64,000 nt of DNA, from assembly GCF_032854445.1 (NCBI RefSeq), contig NC_088301.1, positions 28,196,402 through 28,260,401 on the forward strand. Direction: 5' to 3'. The notes below the pieces were generated by a model. The model had not been told where the DNA came from. It ran no database searches and worked only from the letters and a program-made list of their open reading frames with translations. This document shows positions 44,901-54,700 of the stretch, in pieces. The DNA comes from Liolophura sinensis. Its lineage: Eukaryota; Mollusca; Polyplacophora; Chitonida; Chitonidae. How positions within the stretch are numbered: the first letter of the stretch is position 1; the number at the start of each line of letters is the position of its first letter. The translations under genes and the position numbers were made by a program.

Positions 44901-47900
44901 TCACAAACATCGTGTATAAAAGTGATGTATTCATCAAGGAGGCGGAAGTAAGAAAATTATAAGTGATTGTGTTAACATCGTTTAAAAATCTGTTTGTCTC
45001 GTAGCTAGGTCTAGGAGGGAGTTCTCGGCTCTGTCTGTTCGTCCGTCCTTGGTAACAACAAGCAATCTAAAGTTCGTTGTTGTTGAAGACCACTAGTCTT
45101 CCATCACTCGGGGGAAACTTCGCCAGTAGCTTGCAAAATGTCGATGGTTTACTCCGGGCTCTCCGGCTTCCTCCACCCACAAAAATGACATTTTTTTTGC
45201 TTGTATGGTGTTAAGACAACAAATAAAAAATAAATCAATAAATCATTCATTCAATTTATCATTCAGTCCACAATTATACGGGTCAACCATGATTCCATAT
45301 GGTTATATTTATTCCACAGGGATGTGGTGTCCACGTGGTCGTCCGGCACGGGTGGAGCGGGTGTATTCGGGGCGCTATCTTACGCTGGGATTACCTCAGC
45401 GGGTGTCTCTCCTCGGAACACCCTTCTAATCATGACAGTTATCCCGGTACTGCTGGCACTAAGGTGGGCATATCACACATTCTGTCATTACTGCCATTCC
45501 CGTATTGCTGGCACTAAGGTGGGCATGCCACACATTCTGTCATCGTGGCTGTCACCCCTGTACTGCTGGCACTAAGGTATCACGTATTCGGCCAATACTG
45601 TTATGCCCGTGCTGCTGGCACTAAGATGGGCGTGTCACACATTCTGTCATCCCTGTATCTCTACCACTAAGGCATGTATGTGACATGTTCTGTCATCTGT
45701 CGTCCACGCTAAAATAACCATTGTTCTTTCAATGAACAAGTAATATTTTACCAGTTTTCCCACAGTACATCTTAGGAAAGGCAGGAATGAACAATACATT
45801 ACATACAATATTCCCAGTAACTATAGGTGGGGAATATTCCCCATTATTCGGGGTGGAAGGAGAGTGTGGTAATGGGTTTCAGCATTTTTTATTTTACTGT
45901 ACCGTGTAATGTTCTGTTCTGATTATCTGAAATTATTTTAACAGTTTTCTCTTCTTGTTGTCACCACCCGTGGGAGGATATCACGCCAACAGTAAGGACG
46001 GCAAGGGTGTGGCTGAAAGTGATCCTGGTAGGAACCATCACATTTTCTTGGAAAATGCCAAAGGATTCTTTTCTACTTTTCTCCATGACTAAATGTGTAA
46101 AAGAAGAAAAATATATGGGCTTAACCGATCAACTATTGAAATTTCTTGGGCGGATGTGAGATATTTGTTTTCGTTTAAATGTTATTAATCCATGATCATC
46201 CTTTGTTCACTTATAGAGCAAAACAGAAATCATAAAATAAGATTATACTATAGACGCGACTTTAAACGATTTTTCTGTCTGCAGATTTCAGACCGTTTCT
46301 GACATGGAGAGAGAAAGTACGTCTTACTCAGGTTAGTCACATCGGACATAATTGTGTTTTTAACCAATATTTTGCGTTTCGCAAATGGTCACATAGTATA
46401 CATGAGTATCATAATGTCTGTCGTCTTGAATATTGCACCCTCCACAATATAAAGTAGCTAGTCGGCGCACGTCTGTTACCCTAAGCTGTTTAGTATTGAA
46501 CACGGCATTCACAATGCGGTACCTTTTTTCGAGCAACGCGTGGCAACTCGTGTACAAGGTGAAATAACCTTGGTTCTGTTGCAGTGCAGGACTAATACGC
46601 AAGCCGTCATATTTGGCTAATCAAGTATAAAAACGTTTTCCGCCTAAAGCATGTCCAGTCACACTGGTACAGTTTGGTGTTCAGTTAAGCCTTTGAGATT
46701 ACGTTTTAGGGTAAAGTTGGTAATTTCGTGGCAAAAGTAGCAACACTCATTTATAATAAGACAATAATACTGAGTCCAGGTTATACCCGAGTCGCTATTT
46801 CTCAGGAAATGTTTCCCCACTTAGGACAAACAGAATTTCGGCTAATCTGAAAGATTGTTCAGAATCATGTAAGTTTTGATTTCCATCTTCCCGTCTTCTG
46901 TCAATGTATACCAACATTTGAAACTTTGAAACAATGAAATCTGTTCCAGCCCCTACTGAAGTTCATGATCCCCTTGATGGTGGTGTATTTAGCAGAGTAC
47001 TTCATCAACCAAGGATTGGTGAGCGCACGCTACATGGTCATATATCATTTTCATTCTTACAATACTGCATGTCTGCTGTTTTGGGCATAATACTTCGGTG
47101 GCGGCAGCATTTGGCTTCATGGACTGGCCTTACCACAAGAAGACAATGAATGTACACACACCATCTGTTGTGAGAAAACTCAATACTTACACTAAACACA
47201 TTTCTACCGTGGTCTCGACATAGATGATAAATGCATGCCACTGTCTTATTAGCCGTATTACTTGACCTACAAGTTAAATTCACAGATTTTGCTTCATTCG
47301 CTTACTTTGTAAATGAAAAATAGACTTTTTTTAACGATTGTAGTCACTTATTGAGCATTAAATTTCATGTATATAGTACATAAAAAAAACGAACTTATCA
47401 AGCTATTTTGCTTTTTCAGCATGAGCTTCTATACTTCAAAGATATTTGGCTGACGACAAAGGAGCAATACAGGTGGTGAGTATTCCCTGATAATCTGGCT
47501 TTATTCCCTGCTAAACTAGGCAATTACACCCGTTAAATATATGTAAATCCATATCAGGATAAGCGGTTACCCTGCGATGCATGCGTATAACGTCATCTTT
47601 TGACGAGTGTATACACGTGCACAAAACAAGGATGACGTAAACCATGAAAAGACAAATGAATAGAACGCTTGAAAATCATGTTCAAGCGGGAAGATCTCCC
47701 CATCACATCTGAGGTCAAAGAATAAGATGACAAGAAGATGAACTTCCTTATATTTAACAACAATAATTTGTTGAAAAGATTTCTTTCCAGGTTTCAGGTG
47801 GACTATCAACTGGGCGTCTTTATATCGAGGTCATCAGTTAACCTGCTGAAAGTAAACAAGTTATGGATAATACCTATCTTACAGGTAATATAAAAAATTA

Positions 47901-50071
47901 CTCAAGTATCAACATTCAGATATTCGTTCTTAGGTACCATTTATCAAATTTTGTGATATTCATGAAACGCTTCATAAATTAAACAGTATTTAATACACAT
48001 GCTATCATTCTGTTTATTTACACAGGTGATGAACGTCGCCATTCTCCAGACACAGGTCATGTTTCGTTACATCCCCAGCATTTGGATAATATTTGGTGTC
48101 ATCTTATTTGAAGGACTGCTCGGAGGATGCGCATATGTCAACACTTTTTACAAAATGTCCGAAGATGTAAGGCAAACTTATATCGTATTTTCATTAACAA
48201 TATAAATTTACCATGACGGCAGTTTCCTTCACCGATCGTGGCAACATGTTCACACATAGTAATTGTTCAACAAGAGACCTGTATTATTGTTAAAAGTTCA
48301 GTATTTGTTCAGAAATACTGGTCCTTTGGCAATCAACTTTAATCCGGTCAGAACCGGCTTCTCCTTCGCGTCGTTTCACTTGACAGTTAATCGTCTTCTC
48401 TTGGTACGGGGAAATTTTACGTAACATTCGAATAGTGCAGCTGGATGGTTACTGAACTAACGCACATACCATAGTCGCAAATGCTTCACGGTTCAAAGCT
48501 GGAAGTTCATCCCGGCACCGTTCGGTTTAGGCTAGCGTCGTTACAACTGCGCTCCGCGTGAAATAGAAAAACTGGGAAAGCCCACTTCTAAATCATATTT
48601 TCCCCCACATCACCACTGTAACTCAATAGAATAGAAATATCTATAATTACAGAATAGAGAGTAAAAGGAGAGCAGCGATGGGATCGGTGGCAAATGGTCA
48701 CACGTAACCGGTAAAATACGGCCTCTTGTCAAGTTACCTCAGTCAGGGTTTTATTCTAACTGTTCATGAAAGTACATAAATAATAACAATTCACACGCCG
48801 CCTGGCAGCATGTCTTAAGCAGAATTAGATTAAAAAAATGCAGTGATATTAATTGCAGTGTACTAGATTTATTGATTTACAGATTTACGTATTTAATCTT
48901 TGAATTATGGTGATTATGATACAAATCCCAATGGTAAGACTAAAGACTTGTCATTTTAACCTACGTGGAAATTAAAATAGACATTAAACATGTGTTTATT
49001 TTATTTATTTGATTGGTGTTTTACGCCGTACATAAGAATATTTCACGACGGCGGCCAGCATTATGGTGGGGAGAAACCGGCAGAGTCCGGGGGAAACCCA
49101 CGACCATCAGCAGGTTTCTGAAGATCTTCCCACTTACGGCCGGAGAGGAAGCCAGCTTGAGCTGGACTTGAACTCATGGCGACCTCATTGGTGAGAGAGG
49201 CCCCTCCTTCATTACGCTGCGCTAGCGCGCTAACCAGCTGAGCCACCCAGTCGGTAACACATGGACTTCTTTTTTCACTTATGCCGCACGAACAGCGGCG
49301 ACCTTCCTTGCCTCCAACTCTACAGAAACGGCAAGGCTTGCATACGCGATTACTTCTTTAAACTCTCTTTGCATGCTGTCTTTGGTGGGTGCCGCCATGT
49401 TGAATAACTTAGTCTTCATTAGATATCAAGTGAAAATACTTCCATTTTTATTTTGGATGTTTTTGATTAATTCATATACAGTCAGATGCTCGATTTTTAT
49501 ACCAGTGGTACAGATTTAGACTAAAGGAATCTGAAATTATTGAATAAATATCTGATGCTTCCCTATCAACAATTATCCCCAAATTTTGCGGAAAATCATT
49601 GCTCTGATGGCGCCCAGCTATACACGAGCCCTGTCTCGGTACCGTAGGGTGATCTCAAATGCTTTGAAACTTTACCAGATAACTGGCATCACAATTGACA
49701 ACGCTGTCCGAGAGAGTACTGTTCTAAGATACTTATGAAGATTCATTTGTACCCTGACGGGCACACGTTTATGGTTGGCAGAGGCCAGGCAGAACTCGCT
49801 GAAAGCCATTACTATTCACGGAGTTCCACTATGTATGAATAAATACACTAACATGTACATCTTTTGTAAAATCTCGGCCCCCTTCGGCATGAGGTTTGTG
49901 ATTCATTTCTGTACAACTAAATATAATTTGTTTCCATTTCAGATAGCACCTGAATATCGGGAGTACAGCTTATCAGTAGCGTCGGTCGCAGACTCTTGTG
50001 GCATCGCCATTGCAGGAACCATTGCCATCCCTGTCCATAACACGCTATGTAAACTACATATAGCCCTGTAG
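41919..50071 (+). CDS. CLN3: CLN3 (battenin) gene, 14 exons, start exon not found
   Basis: CLN3 is a multi-pass membrane protein of the lysosome/late endosome, distantly related to equilibrative nucleoside transporters and mutated in juvenile Batten disease. The exons give about 424 codons; human CLN3 is 438. Family matches run from end to end: [99 protein letters not shown]. All phases chain without frameshift. The first listed exon enters in phase 1 without a Met, so a 5' exon is missing. The C-terminus runs three residues past the Cys that starts the human CaaX box. Confidence 0.96.
42471..42573 (+). CDS. CLN3: CLN3 exon b, TM1
   Basis: Acceptor TTTGCAG, phase 2 in. It reads [20 protein letters not shown] then [14 protein letters not shown]. 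The donor that keeps phase (AAT|GTTCGA, end 42573) is a poor match to consensus, so the 3' edge is uncertain by a few codons. Confidence 0.85.
42900..42998 (+). CDS. CLN3: CLN3 exon c, glycosylated luminal loop
   Basis: Acceptor TACCCAG, donor GGG|GTGAGA, 33 codons, phase 0/0. It reads [20 protein letters not shown] then [13 protein letters not shown]. Two N-glycosylation motifs (NLT, NQT) suit the luminal loop. The sequence is variable in this family. Confidence 0.82.
43450..43529 (+). CDS. CLN3: CLN3 exon d, TM2
   Basis: Acceptor TACCAG, donor ACAG|GTCAGT, phase 0 in and 2 out. It reads [20 protein letters not shown] then ITRIPYR, nearly identical to the human segment. Confidence 0.95.
44197..44282 (+). 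CDS. CLN3: CLN3 exon e, TM3
   Basis: Acceptor CCGTAG, donor GTGG|GTGAGG, phase 2 in and 1 out. It reads [20 protein letters not shown], corresponding to human VLVSGICAAGSFVLVAF. Confidence 0.92.
44758..44830 (+). CDS. CLN3: CLN3 exon f, TM4
   Basis: Acceptor TTCATAG, donor CACAG|GTAGGT, phase 1 in and 2 out. It reads [20 protein letters not shown] then TFFHR, matching the conserved SSGLGE(V/P)TFL motif. Confidence 0.95.
45075..45245 (+). mobile_element. SINE-like element, second family
   Basis: GAAGACCACTAGTCTTCCAT, GCCAGTAGCTTGCAAAATGT, GGTTTACTCCGGGCTCTCCG, CACCCACAAAAATGACA and an AAATAAATCAATAAAT tail. Best preserved copy of the second family. It sits in the CLN3 intron before exon g. 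Confidence 0.45.
45320..45463 (+). CDS. CLN3: CLN3 exon g, TM5-TM6 with GTGGAG motif
   Basis: Acceptor TTCCACAG, donor CTAAG|GTGGGC, phase 2/2. It reads [20 protein letters not shown] and [20 protein letters not shown]. Its last ~20 bases plus donor are repeated three more times just downstream (see the repeat at 45443-45625). Confidence 0.95.
45443..45625 (+). repeat. About 55-60-bp repeat of CLN3 exon g end plus donor, 4 units
   Basis: GTACTGCTGGCACTAAG|GTG at the true exon end recurs at 45502-45519, 45560-45577 and 45609-45625 (the last has lost the GT: AAGATGGG). The intervening sequence CACACATTCTGTCAT is repeated too. Confidence 0.9.
45945..46027 (+). CDS. CLN3: CLN3 exon h, end of TM6 and cytosolic loop
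   Basis: Acceptor TTTTAACAG, donor CCTG|GTAGGA, phase 2 in and 1 out. [11 protein letters not shown] is followed by a polar loop, shorter than in human, that lacks an obvious copy of the human dileucine sorting signal. Confidence 0.88.
46285..46331 (+). CDS. CLN3: CLN3 exon i, cytosolic loop
   Basis: Acceptor TCTGCAG, donor ACTCAG|GTTAGT, 47 nt, phase 1 in and 0 out. It encodes [16 protein letters not shown], equivalent to the human SLRERWTVFKG stretch. Confidence 0.85.
46950..47018 (+). CDS. CLN3: CLN3 exon j, conserved YFINQG helix
   Basis: Acceptor GTTCCAG, donor TTG|GTGAGC, 23 codons, phase 0/0. It reads [20 protein letters not shown] then QGL, one of the strongest CLN3 signatures. Confidence 0.96.
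47420..47475 (+). CDS. CLN3: CLN3 exon k
   Basis: Acceptor TTTTTCAG, donor AGGTG|GTGAGT, phase 0 in and 2 out. It reads [24 protein letters not shown] matches human QQYRW. Confidence 0.93.
47791..47884 (+). CDS. CLN3: CLN3 exon l
   Basis: Acceptor CTTTCCAG, donor ACAG|GTAATA, phase 2 in and 0 out. It reads [20 protein letters not shown] then [11 protein letters not shown], matching YQ.GVFASRSSL of human. Confidence 0.94.
48026..48166 (+). CDS. CLN3: CLN3 exon m, GLLGG(A/C)AYVNTF helix
   Basis: Acceptor TTACACAG, donor GAT|GTAAGG, 47 codons, phase 0/0. It contains [20 protein letters not shown] and [16 protein letters not shown]. Confidence 0.96.
48680..48870 (+). repeat. Dispersed repeat copy (non-SINE family)
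   Basis: GGCAAATGGTCACACGTAAC and later AAAATGCAGTGATATTAA are shared with the copy at 13.2 kb. CLN3 intron 13. Confidence 0.55.
48995..49253 (-). mobile_element. Full-length SINE, main family, minus strand
   Basis: Complete from (TTTA)n tail to tRNA-like head (GCTAACCAGCTGAGCCACCC on the plus strand). A short open frame on its minus strand is just SINE sequence. CLN3 intron 13. Confidence 0.92.
49279..49398 (-). CDS. Small ORF, 39 codons, in CLN3 intron 13
   Basis: Opens AACATGGCGGC and reads [20 protein letters not shown] then [19 protein letters not shown], stop. More GC-rich than the intron around it. No family recognised. It lies head-to-head with the small plus-strand ORF at 49607. 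Confidence 0.25.
   Translation of the reverse strand: MAAPTKDSMQREFKEVIAYASLAVSVELEARKVAAVRAA
49607..49738 (+). CDS. Small ORF, 43 codons, in CLN3 intron 13
   Basis: Opens CTGATGGCGCC and reads [20 protein letters not shown] then [20 protein letters not shown], stop. The basic RALSRYRR start loosely recalls LYR-motif proteins, too weak to name. About 210 bases separate it from the divergent minus-strand ORF. Confidence 0.25.
   Translation: MAPSYTRALSRYRRVISNALKLYQITGITIDNAVRESTVLRYL
49943..50071 (+). CDS. CLN3: CLN3 exon n, last helix and C-terminus
   Basis: Acceptor CATTTCAG, TAG stop at 50069-50071. It reads [20 protein letters not shown] and [18 protein letters not shown], then HIAL. 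In human the protein ends at the CaaX box CQLS; here three more residues follow the equivalent CKLH. Confidence 0.95.
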   Translation: MAPEYREYSLSVASVADSCGIAIAGTIAIPVHNTLCKLHIAL

Positions 50072-50132
50072 CATCACGCATCGCAAATGCGTGAGATTCT
50101 TACCATTCATGTACAAATTTCGTGTAGCTCTG

Positions 50133-50272
50133 CCCAGGAGATTCCCACCAATGCAGGTGATGTGAGTCCAAATCCGCTTCCTGCTGGTTTCCTTGGCATA
50201 TTGGGAGTGTCCCAGCACCCTATGGATGGTCGTGGGTTTTCCCCGGGCTCTGCACGGTTTCCTTCTCTTGTG
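50133..50272 (+). mobile_element. SINE, main family, diverged
   Basis: GCCCAGGAGATTCCCACCAA, TGGATGGTCGTGGGTTTTCC, GGCTCTGCACGGTTTCCTTC. It begins about 60 bases after the CLN3 stop and may be part of the 3' UTR. Confidence 0.75.
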
Positions 50273-50650
50273 TTTGGCGATGACAGACCGGATTCATCTC
50301 TAAAACAGAAGAAAAAAAAGTACAAAGAGATGACAAGGAGAAATGGTTATACTGAATTATAATTCGGTGCATAATGGACTGATTGTCTGTCTAGTGGTTC
50401 GTCGCGTTTACACGATGAGATTTGTGGTATGAGTGGAAGGGAAATAGGTTTTGGAAATTGATCGAGCAATTATTTACCCAAAAAGCCCACTATGGCCGAT
50501 GGTTGGTATGCTGTATACGAATGCCTGTTTCCACGCCAAGACTCTCTGTCATATTCATTTTCTTTTAGTCCTACATGACCGTGGTGTTTTTCAAGCTACA
50601 GTATAATGTCTCGTTTAGTGTACAAACTAAAATATTGCGTATAATATGCA

Positions 50651-50656
50651 AATAAA
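50651..50656 (+). terminator. Possible CLN3 polyadenylation signal
   Basis: The first AATAAA I see downstream of the CLN3 stop, 580 bases after it, and before the next minus-strand SINE. It is plausible only by position. Confidence 0.3.
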
Positions 50657-50819
50657 AGTTAATGTTTAAACCCCACTTCCACATTGTTTTCAAATACTCA
50701 CCGGGTTACACCGTTTGCTACCAATTGTCCACGCCATTACTTCGATTAAACAGCTGTAAACAAAATAAAGGTAACGACAGCCGTTTTAATAAGTGAGTTT
50801 GAAAAATGGGTATTGATTT

Positions 50820-50922
50820 TACTTATTTATTTGATTGGTGTTTTACGCCGTACTCAGGAATATTTCACTTACACGATGGTGGCCAGCATAATGGTGAGAG
50901 GGAACCAGACAGAGCCCAGGGC
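50820..50922 (-). mobile_element. SINE 3' part, main family, minus strand
   Basis: TTTATTTGATTGGTGTTTTA, GGCCAGCATAATGGTGAGAG. Truncated. Confidence 0.85.
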
Positions 50923-51681
50923 TAGAGTATTGACTGGAGTATGTAAAGAGTTCATGGATTAAGTCAGTGGTTTTATTGATGTGAATGTAGGAAGATTTTT
51001 CATTATATTTCCTACTTTGGATGAATCAAGAAAGTGCAAAAAAACAAACAATTAAAAAGTTACAGCGTTCTATGAACAACTGAAATTAGGAACGAATTAA
51101 CAATTAGAGATTATATAGAATAAAATAATAACATGCAAACAAACAAGCAAATAAAAAAAAAAACACAAGATCAAAACAACAGTTTTGGAAAATATATCAG
51201 TCAAAGTGACAAATAAAACAAAAAGGTTGCCTCATTGTAAACAGGAGTTGGGTGTCCGGAATTAAATATATGCCTATATTAACTTTTAACTAAGATTTTA
51301 TTCAAAAATAGAATTGACCTGAACTGGATTAAAAGATAGATTGAACTGGACATCGACCGTGGGATGTTATGAAGTGTCAATGTGACGTGCAAAGATGTAA
51401 ATGCGTGTGAACTTCCAGTGACATACTGTATCGGAAACCTTCTTCTCGATTTGGATTTCCTGCGTCTGAATCTTGAAGAAAGTCTTCCGGAAGATCATTA
51501 TTCCAGCTTGATTTCAGACGGCATGCATTTTGGAAGAAGAAGAGGAGAAAAATCGAGTCGACCTACAAATTGGACTACATTAGTGTAGTCTTTTTCAAAA
51601 GTGCCACATCACAGATGAAACACCACTGAATCAGTGACAACGTTTTGACTGCCATTCCGTAGTATTATATTAGCTACTCAC

Positions 51682-51773
51682 TGGTTTCGCAGGTCTCCCC
51701 TGTCCAGGGTGTGGGACACTTGCACGTGCAATCTGATATCGTCAGAGTTCCGCCATTCTGACACGTCTTTCCA
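51682..51773 (-). CDS. EGF-like exon 3
   Basis: Minus-strand acceptor CCCCTTGCAG, donor ACCA|GTGAGT, phase 2 in and 1 out. It reads SGKTCQNGGTLTISDCTCKC then PTPWTGETCE, a clean EGF-like domain related to the two upstream exons. The donor shows that coding continues towards lower coordinates, but no next exon was recognised before CLN3 ends. Confidence 0.8.
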
Positions 51774-54700
51774 CTGCAAGGGGAAGAGGAGAGAATAGAA
51801 GGCAAGAAAAGAATGATATATAAACTGATTTTTTGTGCACATTTAACTTTGCCTTAAAGCCTTGCTTTGAAAAAAATTACAGTTTGGTGAGGAAGATGTT
51901 GGAATCGTAATGATTGATAATTGTTGACTGGCGAATACAGTCATGACTTCATTCTCAGTTCATGTACTCGATAGTATTTTTATTTTCTTAACAAAATGTT
52001 TGAGGAAGATCGATAACCAATGTCACATTGGCTAAGTCTCCGGTCGCATTTCGGAAGGTCTACCAGCAACCTGCGCTGATGGTCGTGGGTTTCCCCCTGG
52101 CTCTGACCGGCTTCTTCCCTCCTTATATAGCTAGCCGTCGTCGTATAAGTGAAACATTGTAGAATACGGCGTAAAACACATATCAAATAAATAAATAAAT
52201 CAATGACCAATAATACCACCCTATATAGGTCGTTTGGCTTGAGACCCTATTGAAATTGTTAGGATTATTCTCATTATTCTCAGCAAAACTGTGTCACGTT
52301 TCTGGCAAAAACGATCTGTCAGAAATCCACGAAACTTTAGTATGTTTTAGTGTAGGAGTTAAACTTCTGGGCTGATATGGTTTTGTGACTTGACGGCAAT
52401 TTGGGTTATAAATGGCAACCATTTCAAATGATACTCCTCCTAGATGAATGAATCTACCGACATGAAAATAGTGCAGTTGTTTTCTCCATGACCTCTGCTA
52501 AAATTTGCCGTTTTTCGATGTTTGTTTCTTATGACCATAAGTCTTTGGCTGAGGTTTCAAAATAGCGCGAAAGTATCTAATTTTAATGACCGATTAAAAA
52601 AAACTGTAGAAGAACTTTTACTGCGGGAAATAGGCTTTTTTTGGTGCGTTTTTGGATGCTGATTCCGAATATGCAATTTTTACAAAAGCAACGAAAGCTT
52701 TCAGAACTGTTCAAAAGTCTCAAGTACTTAACACAGGGGCTTCGTGAAAACTGCATGGAACTAATTACTGCAGTTTATCACAAGAACGGGCTTAACTTTG
52801 CAAAAATGTATTGTTTCTGTGTTTTGTTTTTGGGTACGAGCAGAAGATCAAAGCCGCATTATCTATATATAGGTATTCAGTACTAGAAATATTTTTTGTG
52901 ATTCCCGGAAGTCAATGGTTCAAATCCAGCATATCCCTTTTCTATTTTGTCCCGTTTTTCTCACTTTCTTCATATCTTTCATTACTATTATCAATATACA
53001 TTTTGACACGTTGCGACAAATAATAGAATGGAAACTGCACTATAATTGCGCCAGGATATAGCCATGAAAGTACTTAACATGGACGATACGTGCGAGACTG
53101 CACGAAACTAATTACTGCAGTCTAACGTGGGAACAGAATTAACCTTGCAACAAAGTATTTTTTCTGTCTTTTGTTAGAGTCTATGAGGAGAAGATCAAAG
53201 CTGCGTTATCTTTATGTTGGCCTTCAATACTATATCTAAAGTACGTGACACGTGGAAGTCTCGAGTTAAAATCGAGGATATTTCTTTTCTCTTTTTTTCG
53301 TGTTTCTGAGTCACTATTTTCATATTTGTTATTGTTATTGTCGGTGCAATTTATACAGGACCTACACAAATCAGAACGACGCCCAAAAAACAGTTTTCAG
53401 CAAATATGTGCAGATAATATGCATTGACAGGACCATGGTGTGTACACCATGCCGATGGACAGTAGGCATGCTCCCAACAATACTATGCCTATTATTATAA
53501 CGTAATAGCCCTTTCATTACTACGTTTCTAAATAGTTATATCAAAAGCGGAAGTAATCATTTCTCCCTTGAAACTAAAGCTAAAGCTTTTGGATTTAAGA
53601 AGAGTCGTTACTCCTATGTATAGAGGCAACTAGAAATTACATTATCGCTAAAGCTGGAACAGTTTGAACCTGGGAATTGCTGTTTACCAAAACACCAATC
53701 AAATAAATCAAATAAATGTGATAACATATCGACAAAAGTTTGTATGAAAGCAGTAACCTACGAGGACAGAGTCCACACATTACAGGACAATCGAACGGAA
53801 TGTTGAAAAACACTGTACAATAGCTCGGCGGCCACTGAGATTTACAAAGAGGAGGGTCCAATTTTGGCTGACAGACCTCTGGAGTGGAAATGTACATTAA
53901 GTAAAGTTTTAGTCACTAACACTTGGCATAAAACAGGTCAAAGCCCGGTTCAGTATTATATAAGAGCGAGAAAAGAGCATACAAAGTAAAACCAGATTAC
54001 CGACGCCAGTGTTCTAGCTGGAAAACGGTCCCATATAACTGGTGAAATCCGGTCCCATATAACTGGTGAAATCCGGCCCCATATAACGGGTGAAATCCGG
54101 TCCTGTATAACTGGTGAAATCAGAATAGACAGATTCTCATGCCACAGAGGTAAATTGAACACCACCGCTGTTGTTTCACGAGTTTTTTTTGGTTTGCTCA
54201 TTTAGTTGACTGGGGTTTCACCAGTATGAAGGTGGTATGTTTCAAGTTTGGGGAAAACAAAAGAGCACAGAGAAGATAGAGTTAACCCAACTGTTAAGGT
54301 GGCTTACAGACTTCGCCAGCGATGCATCCGCCCACTCACACCAATTAAACACTCCGGCCGTACGTGAAAAGTTCTGTCAGCAACTTGCGAATGGTCATGG
54401 GTTTCCCCCGTGCTCTGCCCGGTTTCCACCCACCATAATGCTGGCCGCCGTCGTATAAGTGAAATATTCTTGAGTACGACGTAAAACACCAATCAAATAA
54501 ATAAATAAATCAAACAAACACAAACTTCGTAGTTCCCACACAGCTGTGCCTATACTCTTGAGTCGGGGGCCTCCGTGGCTCAGTCGGTTACCGCGCTAGC
54601 GCAGCGTAATGACCCAGGAGCCTCTCACCAATGCGGTCGCTGTGAGTTAAAGTCCAGCTCATGCTGGCTTCCTCTCCGGCCGTAAGTGGGTAGGTCTTCC

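Noticed and set aside
49061-49246. 61-codon minus-strand ORF starting [15 protein letters not shown]
   Set aside because: Entirely SINE sequence. The same holds for ORFs at 34.5-34.8, 37.7-37.9, 50.1-50.3, 54.6-54.9 and 61.25-61.4 kb.
54570-54660. Possible tRNA gene (A and B boxes)
   Set aside because: The boxes belong to the tRNA-derived head of a SINE; no cloverleaf acceptor stem closes, and the same head is present in other copies.
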